64,000 nt of DNA from Petrosia ficiformis. Its lineage: Eukaryota; Porifera; Demospongiae; Haplosclerida; Petrosiidae. This document shows positions 52,068-63,150 of this stretch, piece by piece. Positions within the stretch are counted from its first letter, which is position 1. The number at the start of each line of letters is the position of its first letter. Position numbers and translations under genes: made by a program. The notes under the pieces were generated by a model. The model saw only the letters and a program-made list of their open reading frames with translations. It ran no database searches and was not told the origin of the DNA. Location: contig OX345636.1 in NCBI GenBank assembly GCA_947044365.1, forward strand, positions 59,275,537 to 59,339,536, in the 5' to 3' direction.

Positions 52068-52492
52068 GTGTATATAGAGAAAAAAGTATCCCTATGATTG
52101 CTTTGTGGTGTCCAGCATTCAGTAATCATGGCTAACTTTATCATGCCTGAAACACAACAGCCTACTATAGTTATTATTTCGATTATCTACTCTCCTTACT
52201 TTTAAAGACCTTCTAGAACTTTAGAAATATATTTCAGGAAGAATAGCCAGCTATTAGTTCCAGTTTCTACATAAGCTAGTAGAGCTACAGCTTTCTTTCT
52301 TCTACTCTTGTCTGTACTCTGTAGAGCGCGCGTTCTATTACGCGCCACGCCCATTAATTGACCGAGTCCCCGGGAATGACGTAACTTCCTTAACTACGTA
52401 TACAACGCATACTCGCGTAAGTGACACAAGAATATAAACATACATCGAACCCGTGGGAAAGCAATCATAGAGATGGCCCTACGGGCCATTAA
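52068..52492 (-). mobile_element. MITE family M4, copy nested in the KDZ-like element
   Basis: Starts near GTATCCCTATGATTGCTTTG (52088) and ends with CCGTGGGAAAGCAATCATAG and GATGGCCCTACGGGCCAT. Core GCGCCACGCCCATTAATTGA shared with the other copies. Confidence 0.82.
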
Positions 52493-52572
52493 AAGAAGTG
52501 CTGTCTGTTCATTCGGCGAGTTATTTTTACATGGAATCCACTTATTAACCCGAGCCGTGTAGGCGGAGGGTT

Positions 52573-52622
52573 ATAGTAGTTGTTTTGTGTGTGTGTGTGT
52601 GTGTGTGTGTGTCTGTCTGTGT
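52573..52622. repeat. (GT)n microsatellite
   Basis: About 18 GT units followed by CTGTCTGTGTG. Confidence 0.9.
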
Positions 52623-53463
52623 GTTACCACGTAATCTTTGCAAATACCAGATGATACTAATTTGTTGACACATGGTTGAAGACGCTATATATCCATAATG
52701 CCGACATTTAAAGGATTTGTTCTGAACTCATCTTGTTGCAGAGAAACAGCCGTGAAAACTCTTGTCGATCTGTCGCCATCTTGATATTTCTTCGTTTTTG
52801 CTGATGTCAGCGGAAAACACTGAACCACTAACTTTTGTCTCTTTGAAGCTTTGTTTCTTGAGCTTTGTCTATTGTCCTAACGAGTGTTTATACAGCTATT
52901 TGTGAAGTTTTGTCCAGAAATTCGCTAGTTCTCAAGCGATCTGATGGCCATGCTATCCCCATATTTGCATATTCATGTTAGTGATAAGAAATCAGTATAC
53001 ATGAATTTGCAAATTATAGTGTTGATATCAATGGTGTGTTACTGGCTGTTGCAATGTTACTTAGGCAAAGTTGTTTTAAAGCCATGCTGTTTAGCAGTAG
53101 CTAGCGAGGGTTCTGCACTTTAGTGCATTCATTTAATCTGTTGATATCTTCTATAATTCCTATGGAGCATTTTGCATGTAGTAACATAAACAATAAAACT
53201 GGACATGTTCTAGATAAAAGCAGCCTTGGAGAGTTTTTATTGCTCATGTATGTTGTGAACATCACACAGATACAACAAAAAAAAACGTAAATGTGTGCTG
53301 ATTCATTTTCTGTGTGATGCGCTTGTACATGTATCTCGAAAGCCATGCATGAAAACACCTGTTACCCATTACTTTTTGAGATAACTAGGCACTCTATCTT
53401 GGGTTTTTTTGGAGCTACATGTACATCTTCAAGAGGCTTGTTGCTGACAGATAAAGGACATTT

Positions 53464-53612
53464 TTACTGCCCACAGTATTGATCTGTATGTGTTACAACC
53501 TCAGACAGAATGCCTTTCTCAAATTCTTCAATGACAGCAGGTGATAAAGAATCTGCTGTTTCCCATGTAACTTCGATCTCTGGTTTGGCCAACCACAGTA
53601 CATACATTGATG
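53464..53612 (-). pseudogene. chromodomain-like fragment
   Basis: Minus strand reads MYVLWLAKPEIEVTWETADS then LSPAVIEEFEKGILSEVV and a stop at 53464. The W.xKPxxExTWE...L...xxEEFE pattern resembles the second half of a chromodomain, as carried by some transposon proteins. It lies downstream of the Cys-cluster piece on the same strand. Confidence 0.45.
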
Positions 53613-53721
53613 TGTTATTAAAAGATCTTAATATTATTATACAATGTATATCAACGTTTGCTTTTTTTTTAATTTCTTGAACTCAACATTGTTTATTAAC
53701 CAAGTGATGGTAATTTCACAT

Positions 53722-54018
53722 ACCTTGTAAAATGTGTTTTTTTTTTTTTTCGAGGACCATTTCTATAGCTGTGTCGTTTTGTGTACAATGCAGTGTGCTT
53801 GACCTCTGAGCATGATTCTGACAGTATCGAGACATAAATTTTGGAGATAATGTGTAGCCTGACTTTATGTGTCCTGGTAAGCCTAGATATTGAATATATC
53901 CAGCATCTTTTGCCATACACACATCATGTCGGTTTTTCATATTTCCATCAATTACTAGTACCTCTTTACAACCAGGACATTTCCATGTATGTTCTGCAAT
54001 TGTGTTACATACATACAT
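53722..54018 (-). pseudogene. Cys/His cluster fragment of KDZ-associated type
   Basis: WKCPGCKEVLVIDGNMKNRH, DVCMAKDAGYIQYLGLPGHI and SRYCQNHA. The VLVxDGNMKNxRxVC...GLPGxIxxG...SRYCxxH motif is one I associate with proteins carrying cysteine clusters next to KDZ transposases. An A14 run and GTATGTG at the 3' side suggest a splice donor or decay. Confidence 0.55.
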
Positions 54019-54599
54019 GTATACATTGTTGTAAACTAAAAAAAAAAATTATTTATTCGTTTGATGCCAGCATGTCAATGTTAACTTCTGCTTTTTAGTT
54101 TACATATTTAGTATATTTATATATAAATATATATTTACTCTGAGTTGGTGCACCATATTGTAAAAATATTGTAAACTCTGACTTCTATTATAGTGAGTGG
54201 CTTTGGTCATTTTAGTATAATCATCAAGTTAGAATCTCTTCAAAGATCCTTGGGATACTACATAGATTAGTTGAAGGGATGTCCTAGACTCAGAATTCCT
54301 TTAAAGGATCATCCGTACACATGGTTATCCTAATACATAGTTGAAGGAATGACCCTTGTACTGTCCCAGTACTCCCATGAAGGGATCCTCCAGATACAAT
54401 GTTACCCCTAGTGCATATAGAACAGGACAGTCCTGAGTTATGGTTCAGAGTCCAAATCACAAGTATATTTTATTCTATCAGCGTTCTTCACACATTATTC
54501 TATGACTAAAATTATATATATTGTACTTATCACTACTATTGGGAATTTTGAATATTTTCCTCCTTATTATCAGTATCATCAGATAGATACTCTGTTGGT

Positions 54600-55470
54600 G
54601 GTTACATAGGAGGGGATCCTAGGATTATTCTAGGACAGTCAGTGTAACACCAATGTCCCGGGATACTCTGACAGAGGGGTTGGTGGGTTGAGGGGTTATC
54701 CTAGGACAGTCACAGAGGGGTGGTGGGTAACATGTGAGGGGATCCTAGGATTATCCTAGGACTGTCAGTGTAACACCAAAATCCTGGGATACTCTGACAG
54801 AGGGGTTGGTGGGTAACATGTGAGGGGATCCTAGGATTATTCAAGGACACTTAGTGTAACACCAACGTCCCGGGATACTCTGACAGAGGGGTTGGTGGGT
54901 TGAAGGGTTATCCTAGGACAGTCAGTGTAACACCAGCATCCCGGGATACTCTGACAGAGGGGTGGTGGGTAACATGTGAGGGGATCCTAGGATTATCCTA
55001 GGACTGTCAGTGTAACACCAACATCCTGGGATACTCTGACAGAGGGGTTGGTGGGTAACATGTGAGGGGATCCTAGGATTATCCTAGGACAGTCAGTGTA
55101 ACACCAACGTCCCGGGATACTCTGACAGAGGGGTTGGTGGGTTGAGGGGATCCTAGGATTATCCTAGGACAGTCAGTGTAACACCAACATCCAGGGACAC
55201 TCTGACAGAGGGGTTGGTGGGTAACATGTGAGGGGATCCTAGGATTATCCTAGGACAGTCAGTGTAACACCAACGTCCCGGGATACTCTGACAGAGGGGT
55301 TGGTGGTTATCCTATGACAGTCAGTGTAACACCAATGTCCCGGGATACTCTGACAGAGGGGTTGGTGGGTTGAGGGGATCCTAGGATTATCCTAGGACAG
55401 TCAGTGAAACACCAACATCCAGGGACACTCTGACAGAGGGGTTGGTGGGTAACATGTGAGGGGATCCAAG
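54600..55470. repeat. ~87-bp subterminal repeats, about 10 units
   Basis: Each unit contains GGGATCCTAGGATTATCCTA, then GTCAGTGTAACACCAAC and ACTCTGACAGAGGGG. The CCTAGGAT core is itself palindromic. Strongly GC-richer than the rest of the window. Confidence 0.95.
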
Positions 55471-55570
55471 GACTATCCTAGGGTAGGGTAATGCCATCCC
55501 TGGTAATCCTTAGTAACTTTGGATTGTACACCGGACAGTTGACTGTCTGCGGGGTGGTTGGACAAGGCTC

Positions 55571-55694
55571 ATATTTAATGAAGCGTATACACGTGGGTTC
55601 TAAAAATACATGTAGTAACAGATGGTCAGACAGATAGTTTGACCAATTTAATTAAATACATGATTGTCTTCCGCTCCTACTTTCACGCTTTCTT
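55571..55694. mobile_element. MITE M7, right part of the split copy
   Basis: Starts with the second ATATTTAA and continues collinear with 43813-43928, ending CCGCTCCTACTTTCACGCTT. Confidence 0.82.
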
Positions 55695-55885
55695 GTCAAT
55701 GTCATTATGGGCTCTTGATACACATATACTGAAACATGTGTTTATATACGTCTTTAGGAACATGTACATGTGTGTTATTCATCATCTTGTAAATTCATAT
55801 TTTTTAGATATCTTCTGTTACATTTCTTTCTCTGGTGTTGTGTTCAAGTGTTGAGTATTAACATAACAAGTGAGAAGATGAAATA

Positions 55886-56386
55886 ATGACTGATAGTAAA
55901 CTTGTAAGTTTTATTTCATTATAAAGTCAATATAAATGGCATCCAATCAACATAATCAAGTCTAAGACATGACATTCTCTTGTATCAGTGTGTCCCCTAA
56001 CCTCTCCCATAGTTACTATAGGATTATATACCACACTAACATTTATAATGAAATTAGTTAATTTTGTGTTTATCTTATGTACATGTATTATGTGTATTAT
56101 TTTAGTATTATTTTAATTATTATTATCTCTTATATTAATACATAGTGAGAATGAATGTCATTTTAAGAGTACAAAACAAGAAGATCAAAAGTTTTTATCT
56201 TGTCGTACTCTCCCTACATCAGTTGAAGATATATATGAGTCATGTGATAATCCACCCACTATTAATACATATCAAATGCATCATGATGATGAAAAGGAAG
56301 GACTTAAGTTTTATACTGATCCTGTCATCTCTGGATTGAGGATGAGAATGGAAATAATTGAGAAAAAGACAACAGATGTTAGTTAA
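55886..56386 (+). CDS. possible small two-exon gene, unknown
   Basis: Exon 55886-55903 gives MTDSKL then GTAAGT. Exon from 56150 (acceptor TAGTGAG) gives NECHFKSTKQEDQKFLSCRT, LPTSVEDIYESCDNPPTINT, YQMHHDDEKEGLKFYTDPVI and SGLRMRMEIIEKKTTDVS, stop 56384-56386. The frame has natural codon use and a charged soluble profile. The better-looking acceptor ACATAG (56145) would need a different upstream exon, so the 5' part is uncertain. No family recognised. Confidence 0.4.
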
Positions 56387-58230
56387 TATCTAATAAATGT
56401 GCTCGTTAGTCATGTGACATCTAGTAGACATGTTCATCAGTCATGTGTATATCTAGTACATGTATTATTGAGTCATGTGATATCTAGTAGATATGTTATT
56501 GAGTCATGTGATATCTAATGAATGTACATTCATTCATAATAAAAGTGTTCCTTTTAGTAATTTTGATCAAATATTACCTTTTAATCACTCATCATTCCAC
56601 CATTTAATAAAGCATTCCAATAGACTTTAGTATCCAATTAGTATTAGCATAAGGTTAACATTAGTTATTCCTGGATACCAAGTTTCCATGCTAAATCATA
56701 TAATAATCACGAGTTTAAATGTAAATCACTTTGTGGAAAAGGTCCCTTTATCCATATTGCTGCCACATACAATTTGTACATGTACACTTTTTCAATCTAC
56801 ATGTGTACATGTACATGTATATATGTGGTTAATATTGTCAATGGGTTCCTGAAATGTTGAGGTTGTGTATGGTGGCAAAAGTTAAATTTGAAAGACTTCA
56901 GAAGAGTAATGCAACATAATTGCAATCAAATACCCCACCACCATCATCCTAAATGAAACCCTAACCTGTATGTCACCTACATACTACATAGACTGTCTAA
57001 TTCAAATTTAGCCCACCTCAAAGTTTATCATGTATATGTACAGTATATACTATACCATACCGAATGATCAAAAACAGTATTCATAAATATATCATAAGGT
57101 GAATGAAAGCCTTTATATATGAGAAACCATAGGTAGAAAGCTGAGAATATTTTTAATACATTCTCAATCATTGTTTCTCATACTACATAAAGGTATACCT
57201 GTACAGTGTACATGTGTATTAGTACTGGAATGGATATCAGATAAATATGATATGAATTAATCATCCTGTTTCTGTACATACAGTACTGATTTAATGTTTG
57301 AACATGTGGAGTAACTAAACACATGAAATGGAAAGTCCAATAAAATGGTAGTTGTCTAACTCCATGTTATATACTAGCTTGTAGAGTACAAAATGAACTG
57401 TAAAAACACAAATGCTTATTATAATTTTATATCTATTACAATTCATTAAAACTAAAGTATGAAATATAATATATAAAGAAATTAAACAAGTCATGATTCT
57501 TTTATGATTATCCAGGTAGACAGGTATCAGACTATTAATATGATTGGATATTTGAATATTACATCCACAATGTTTATTATATTGTACTAGTAGACTAGTG
57601 ACCAGATACATCAACTGTGCTAGCCATATTATATGATTATACTTATATAATATACATGTATATTGTATCAATCCATACTATATACTGATATAGAGTATTG
57701 AGATAGAATGTTAGCCAAGTCATTAAAAGAAGCCATTATAAACCCTTATGCTGACTACAGTTGTTATAACTGAATTGTGGTCTTCACTATTAGTGTTGGG
57801 ATGTTAGCATGTACATGTATACGTGTATGTGTATATACATGTATGTAGAGGATTAATAATACTGTGCAAGACAGTCATGTAATTCCTAATCTTGTGAGGT
57901 AAAACTCCCAGCTGGTTGTGGGAAATCACCCCCTCTTATCTAATCCTGATGGGTATATCACTTACTTTATTTAGGAACACAAGAGATGTTAATGAGATTC
58001 TAATCAAAAAGCTCAATTAATTATAGTTTCCAGAACTAGTACTGATGAGTTTCAGTTGTAACAAAATCAAGATCTCGAGAATAGTACAGGTAAGAAATAA
58101 GCATATACACTAACTAGTGCTATCACCAGAATTAAGAGAATAATAATTAATTAATTACTTAGCCACACTCATCTGGGATACATGTACATGACGTGTAACA
58201 ATTAGACATTTACACCCCATAATTAAACTG
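56387..58230. other. intergenic, no gene seen
   Basis: Short direct repeats of TCATGTGATATCTAGTAG type at 56410-56520 and TACATGTA ladders near 56800-56820. Nothing coding supported. Confidence 0.45.
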
Positions 58231-58235
58231 GGTTT

Positions 58236-58287
58236 TTATGACCGGTAGGCCATCCCTATGATTGCTTTCCCAGGGCTTGATGTATGT

Positions 58288-58327
<40 letters not shown>

Positions 58328-58330
58328 AAA
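58236..58330 (+). mobile_element. MITE M4, terminal fragment with (TA)n
   Basis: GCCATCCCTATGATTGCTTT then CAGGGCTTGATG, followed by a (TA)n at 58290-58323; the rest of the element is missing. Confidence 0.7.
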
Positions 58331-58384
58331 ACTTTCTTAAAAATGAAAGAGTATGTAGGGATATATGCATTGTATATATCAAAA

Positions 58385-58495
58385 CCAAAAAAGCACAGGA
58401 ACAAGATGGCTTTGGCAACAAATTGAAATACCACTTCCACGTAACAACCGTATATAAGTATTGCTTCTTTGTGTTTTGCCTTTACTCTAGCTGTG
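58385..58495 (-). mobile_element. half of the foldback element seen at 11855-12017
   Basis: Inverted match: AAAAGCACAGGAACAAGATG, CAACAAATTGAAATACCACT and ACAAAGAAGCAAT-type blocks. One arm only. Confidence 0.65.
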
Positions 58496-59109
58496 TATAC
58501 TTGTGTATAGGTATTCAGAATAATCCTGTATGTGAAATGCCTGTCATGCATCGCAACAATAAGAAATTGAATTATGATAATAAATTTGAAATTGTTATAA
58601 GATAAATTACTTTTTAAATAATTGAACACAGACAGTGCATGACCCTTGCTGTTTTATGAGGCACCAACAATTAGTGCTTACTGTGCCCCAATGGTGAGGG
58701 TCCTGTACAGTTCACATTTAGAAATTGTATACCCAGGTCAACTGGCAGTGTTCAATCTGAAGTCTCTTGGGGGAATAAAATCTCTAAGGGGCACAAATAC
58801 CCCTGTATACCATGCCAATCAATTGACCAACCCTCTGGAATGTCATAACATCATTAACTGCTATACAATGTGTATGTATATAAAAATAAAAACCAATCAT
58901 AAACAGACATAAAAATTTAAGAATGCAATCCAATGTTACATGATGTTATACATGTGTATTGTAGTATATAATACTTGTACTAGTATACCTGTATATGTAC
59001 ATGTACATGTAATATGTATGTGTGTGTATATACATGTTTTATTATGTGTATATTATGACTATGTACATGTAGTACTATATGTTTATATGTACATCTACAT
59101 GTAATACTA

Positions 59110-59610
59110 TATGTGTGTATGTACATTGTATTATTATGTCTATGTTTGTGTGTGTCTATGTCTGTGTGTGTCTATGTCTGTGTGTGAGTATGCATGTGTG
59201 TATCTATATGTCTGTGTGTGTGTCTACGTCTGTGTGTGTCTATGTCTAGGTCTATGTGTGAATGTCTATGTCTGTGTGTATGAGTGTGCATCTATGTCTA
59301 GTTCTATGTGTGTGTCTGTGTTTGTGCGTGAGTATGCATTTGTATGTCTATATGTCTGTGTGTGTCTATGTCTGTTTGTGTGAGTATGTATGTGCTTGTG
59401 TCTATGTCTATGTCTGTGTATGTGTGTGTGAGTATGCATGTGTGTGTCTATGTCTAGTTCTACGTGTATGCCTGTGTCTGTGTGTGAGTATGCATTTGTG
59501 TGTCTATATGTCTGTGTGTCTGTCTATGTCTGTTTGTGTGAGTATGTATGTGTGTGTGTCTATGTCTATGTCTGCGTGTGTGTGTCTATGTCTGTACATG
59601 TACATGTTTT
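59110..59610. repeat. degenerate TCTATGTCTGTGTG satellite
   Basis: TG/CTATGT-rich tandem pattern with longer-order recurrences (GAGTATGCAT blocks). Open frames here are repeat artefacts. Confidence 0.9.
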
Positions 59611-59639
59611 TGCATATATAAATACCACATGTCTATAAT

Positions 59640-60300
59640 GTTACAATTACAGCTTAATCATGACTTGTTATTGCAGATAAGGATTGGTATCATTATCAGT
59701 ACATGTCTCAAGTAATTTATCATTTACCTCAATTTCGGTAAATCTGATTAGTAAATCACTATTTGTCAACCCCATTTCCCTATAACCTCTACCTGTGGTA
59801 TGACATATTAGTGGTGTTTAGAGTTAGGAGTGGGTTTTACGCAAGATTAAAATTTATTGTTATCATTTTACATGTGCATCTAATTTCCCATTATCATCAC
59901 AGATATTGTATTCATGAAAATTGGATAATGAAATACTGATACAGAGAGTTGAAATCGCAATTTACAGTGGCTAAAGTTTCCAAAGGTAGAACCAGAGCAA
60001 TTCCTTCTTCATTGTATTCAGATATAGTGGATAATGAATTTTGGTGATGAGAATGTTACTAGTATAGAGTTATTATTAATGACTGAACCTCCTGATGATA
60101 CCGTTTTACAAAATAGATTATTTTATTTTAATTCAGTTAATGATGTTTTATAATTATATTATTATTATTATTATTTGTTTTTTGTTTTGTTGTGTTTTTC
60201 TGCATTATTGTGCAAAGAGGTTGGAAAGGCACAGCGACACTGGTTATAATGACAGGAAGAGGAGAATAAGTTATCCTGCTAGCGCAATTAAAATTATCCC
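59640..60300. other. intergenic, no gene supported
   Basis: A few short open pieces (for example MTEPPDDTVLQNRLFYFN near 60081) without splice support. Could be transposon debris. Confidence 0.35.
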
Positions 60301-60555
60301 ATGACGTCTGTGCTCACAATCGATTGAGTATCCAGCAATTAGAAACATAGTATTCAAAAATGGTCCCACATAGTCAACATGTAGTCTTGTCCACGGTGTA
60401 GTTAGCCATTTCCATGGTTGTAATGGTACTACAGGGACATTTCATTGAAGTTCCTGACACTTGTTAGTTGTTAATTACATCCTTTTACTATCTGCTCTAT
60501 ATTATCATCAATACTCGGTCACCATACTTATATACATCTGAGTGAGGCTTTTCAT
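60301..60555 (-). pseudogene. Ty3/Gypsy-type integrase fragment
   Basis: Minus strand, after a decayed zinc-region (MKSLTQMYISMVTEY, later EQIVKGCN and QLTSVRN), reads VPLQPWKWLTTPWTRLHVDY then VGPFLNTMFLI. PLxPWxWPxxPWxRLHVDYxGPF is the start of the retroviral-type integrase core, and the D in HVDY is the first catalytic Asp. Several stops; rest of the retroelement absent. Confidence 0.75.
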
Positions 60556-61306
60556 TCCTGAGTATCATTGGTGTAAAAGCGCTGTACTGTTTATCGACCT
60601 GTATGTAGTTAGAATTGACAATAAACACAGTTTAATTTGTTCATTCATTCAATCAAGTTGACAACACTAAATGGGACTCATTCAGGCTCGCCCTATGCAA
60701 TCATATTGGATGTCCACTTCTACATGGTTGAGGTTAAGGCCTGGCAGATTGTTTTACTCGAAAAATATCATCAATTAAAAACAAGAACCCAGAGTTGCCG
60801 CAGTATTATTTTTTTCAAGACATAATGTTTGCCTGTGTGAGACACTTCTGATATTTTAATTAGTTAGATGGAGGAACCTGTACATGTTGAATTGCTTGAG
60901 GTGTCTGATTAGACGTATTGCAATGCTGTGTTTTGGACATTTATATAGCAAATTGTTTTAACCCATGACACATACTTGCGGCATATGGCCCATATGCAGT
61001 TGTGAGTGCATTCCCAGATAGATTTTGCATGGGAAATAATGAAAAAAAGGGGAGTGTTTTCATTAAGTTTATTTAGAAGTGGGGTGAAGAAGTGGCGGAT
61101 GTAGTGCACTAGTGGGGGGATCCAATACACCGCGCCTGAAGCGCGCGGCGAAATTTTACCACGCCCACTTCCTGTGGGCATATTTACGCCCATTTTAATA
61201 AACTAGAAGAATGTAGAAACATTGTGGGGGCGAGCCTTCACGAGTTTATACGCATGCGCATTGCTACATCCACATTTAGTTGCACGGGAAATCGAAGTGA
61301 AGAGAT

Positions 61307-61475
61307 ATGGCCAGTAGTAACTTGAAGAGGAAATTGGAATTTGACAATTTTGATGTATCTGAAATTGGAGAGGAAATACATTCTGGAGCTTTGGTTCACG
61401 GTAGAGTAATAGATATGTCGCCAATAAAAAATAGCCGGAAAAATAAACAAGCAGAAGATGAACTCAGATTCGCCA
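61307..61475 (+). pseudogene. truncated OB-fold-like transposon ORF
   Basis: MASSNLKRKLEFDNFDVSEI then GEEIHSGALVHGRVIDMSPI KNSRKN. The RKLEFD...VHGxVxxxSPxKxSxKN start resembles RPA/OB-fold-like proteins carried by some invertebrate transposons. Homology ends abruptly near 61475, where the sequence becomes the 3' part of an opposite-strand ORF. Confidence 0.5.
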
Positions 61476-61479
61476 AATC

Positions 61480-61969
61480 AGCATGGCTTTGTGTACGCAA
61501 TTGTCTTGTTTGTTGGTGTCCGTCTCTGTCGAGCTGCAGTCTACGTTGTCTTTCTTCTGGTGTTTCTAAAGACATTCTTTCCTGCCGATTATGACTTAGC
61601 TGAGCTAGTCTGGCAGCTCTCTGGTCATCATTTTCAGTAGACAGTCCTTGTCGCTGATTGTGACTTAGGTGAGCTAGTCTATCAGCTCTCTGGTCGTCAC
61701 TTTCCGTAGATAGTCTTTGTTGCTGATTATGACTTAGCTGAGCTAGTCTGACCGCTCTCTGGTCATCAGTTTAAGAAGTTCCTTCGTTCACGATAGGCCC
61801 TTTGACGGTCAAGCCTAGCACGACGTTTTTCAGGAGTTTCTGATTCTTTACGCCGTCTATCTGAGATCCTGCGTTTTTTCAGTCGCTCTTGGCGCTGTTC
61901 AGGAGTTTCTTCTTGTCGTGTTCTCTTCGCTCTTATTTTAGTTGAAATCAAATCAGCCATTTTGAACAC
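61480..61969 (-). pseudogene. Helitron-like N-terminal ORF with ETPEQR/DDQRA repeats
   Basis: MADLISTKIRAKRTRQEETP, EQRQERLKKRRISDRRRKES, ETPEKRRARLDRQRAYRERR, then after a frame change near 61770 three ~22-residue repeats DDQRAxRLAQLSHNxQxRLS, then SLETPEERQRRLQLDRD. ETPExRxxRL arrays are typical of N-termini of Helitron-type and related transposon polyproteins. Truncated at its 3' end at the same junction as the + strand ORF. Confidence 0.65.
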
Positions 61970-62040
61970 GTGTGTACAGATAATTTTTTAATAATATTTT
62001 TATTGCATGTATTATAAGAGTTTTAACGGTAAGAAGTCGT

Positions 62041-62062
62041 ATCTATATATATATATATATAT
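62041..62062. repeat. (TA)n microsatellite
   Basis: About 10 TA units. Confidence 0.85.
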
Positions 62063-62084
62063 ATCGACAGAATCTCGTTTACAC

Positions 62085-62130
62085 GACTAGTGTGGGGCTC
62101 GCTCAGGCTAGCCCCAATTAATACTGATAA
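62085..62130. repeat. short hairpin motif TGGGGCT...AGCCCCA
   Basis: ACTAGTGTGGGGCTCGCTCA then GGCTAGCCCCAATTAAT. Related words occur at 10501-10525, 10640, 16930, 20869, 21335, 60680 and 61223, so this is probably a MITE end. Confidence 0.5.
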
Positions 62131-62394
62131 ACTTAATTTGCCATACAGGAACAATAATCTTCCTAATAGTAATAATCAATCAGCTAACATAAAAGAAAGG
62201 GCTACTCTTCTTGGATGTAACTGTGCAAAAGAATCTACTGGCTGTTTCATTTAGATGGGAGTTGTGAGCTGATTGCAGCGATGATGATTGATCTTCATGG
62301 TCAGGGGGGGTTCCATATGGAACCCTCGGAACCACCCTAAATCCGCCACTGGGTGCAGGCCCGTTGCTCATTATTCAATTTGTGGTTTCAGTGA

Positions 62395-62640
62395 CCTCAC
62401 CCATGCAATTCAGCGTGTAGCTGAGACATTTCTCTTGCTGGAAAACCTGATACTATTAGGTGTAGCTCATATAGTTTGTTTTGTTTACTCTTACGAAGCG
62501 TTAGGGAGCTTCTAAGTCCAGATAAGCAAGTTGCTAAACATAGCACTCCATTTCAGAAAGAGAGCCAATATTGGAGTACAGTAAGGTGGCCGAGATATCT
62601 GCCACAGAGCGACCAATTTTGAAAACGGGAAGAAGTTAGC
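62395..62640. repeat. low-copy dispersed repeat, copy 2
   Basis: Diverged partner of 18600-18900. Confidence 0.5.
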
Positions 62641-63077
62641 AATTAGTAATGATTTCAGTTCATCACATATGTCATTGAGATTGCCACCTCCCTATATATA
62701 TAACATGCCTTCGAGGTGTGTATCGGCAATATATTAAAGTACTGAACCCCGAGATAGCAGCCCGAGGCAAAGCCGAGCACTGCTATCGAAAGGTGAAGGG
62801 CTGATATTGCTGATACACACCAAGAAGCCATGCTATATATAATATATATTCTATAGCTAACATGTACATCATTGCTACCTGACATCTATGGCTCTACGGT
62901 CCTTTTTCCAAATTTACAACTTGACTGCCTATGCTCAGACTGATGCAATCTATTATGAATCTCGTTATTTTGATAACATTCCTAATCAATATTACCGGTA
63001 TTATTTTCATGACACACTCCTCCCAGGTGTATATGACCTATAACACATCTGGTGGCGCCTTTGATGTGGCTGTAACT

Positions 63078-63127
63078 ATAGTATATATATATATATATAT
63101 ATAATTATATATATATATATATATATA
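63078..63127. repeat. (TA)n microsatellite
   Basis: Interrupted TA run of about 24 units. Confidence 0.85.
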
Positions 63128-63150
63128 CATGTATGAGTCCCTCTATCTAG

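Larger units (their letters stand above)
51635..55570 (-). mobile_element. 3.9-kb KDZ-like DNA transposon with long TIRs and perfect 8-bp TSD
   Basis: Flanked by ATATTTAA on both sides (51627-51634 and 55571-55578). Terminal inverted repeats at least 180 bp long: GTCCAACCACCCCACAGACA at 51642 pairs with its inverse at about 55544-55563, and pairing continues through CCGGTGTACAATCCAAAGTT and the CCTAGGAT motifs. Inside, minus-strand fragments resemble proteins linked to Kyakuja-Dileera-Zisupton transposases. KDZ/Zisupton elements make 8-bp TSDs, as do hAT elements. No full transposase is visible, so it is nonautonomous or decayed. It contains a nested M4 MITE. Confidence 0.75.

Noticed and set aside
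54600..55470. CRISPR or replication-origin array
   Set aside because: Units are contiguous and match the inverted end of a transposon.
57315..57671. 118-residue minus-strand frame
   Set aside because: AT-driven open frame with no domain pattern, repeats or splice support.
59111..59638. Cys/Val-rich frames in the TG-rich tract
   Set aside because: Low-complexity TCTATGTCTGTG repeat in several overlapping frames.
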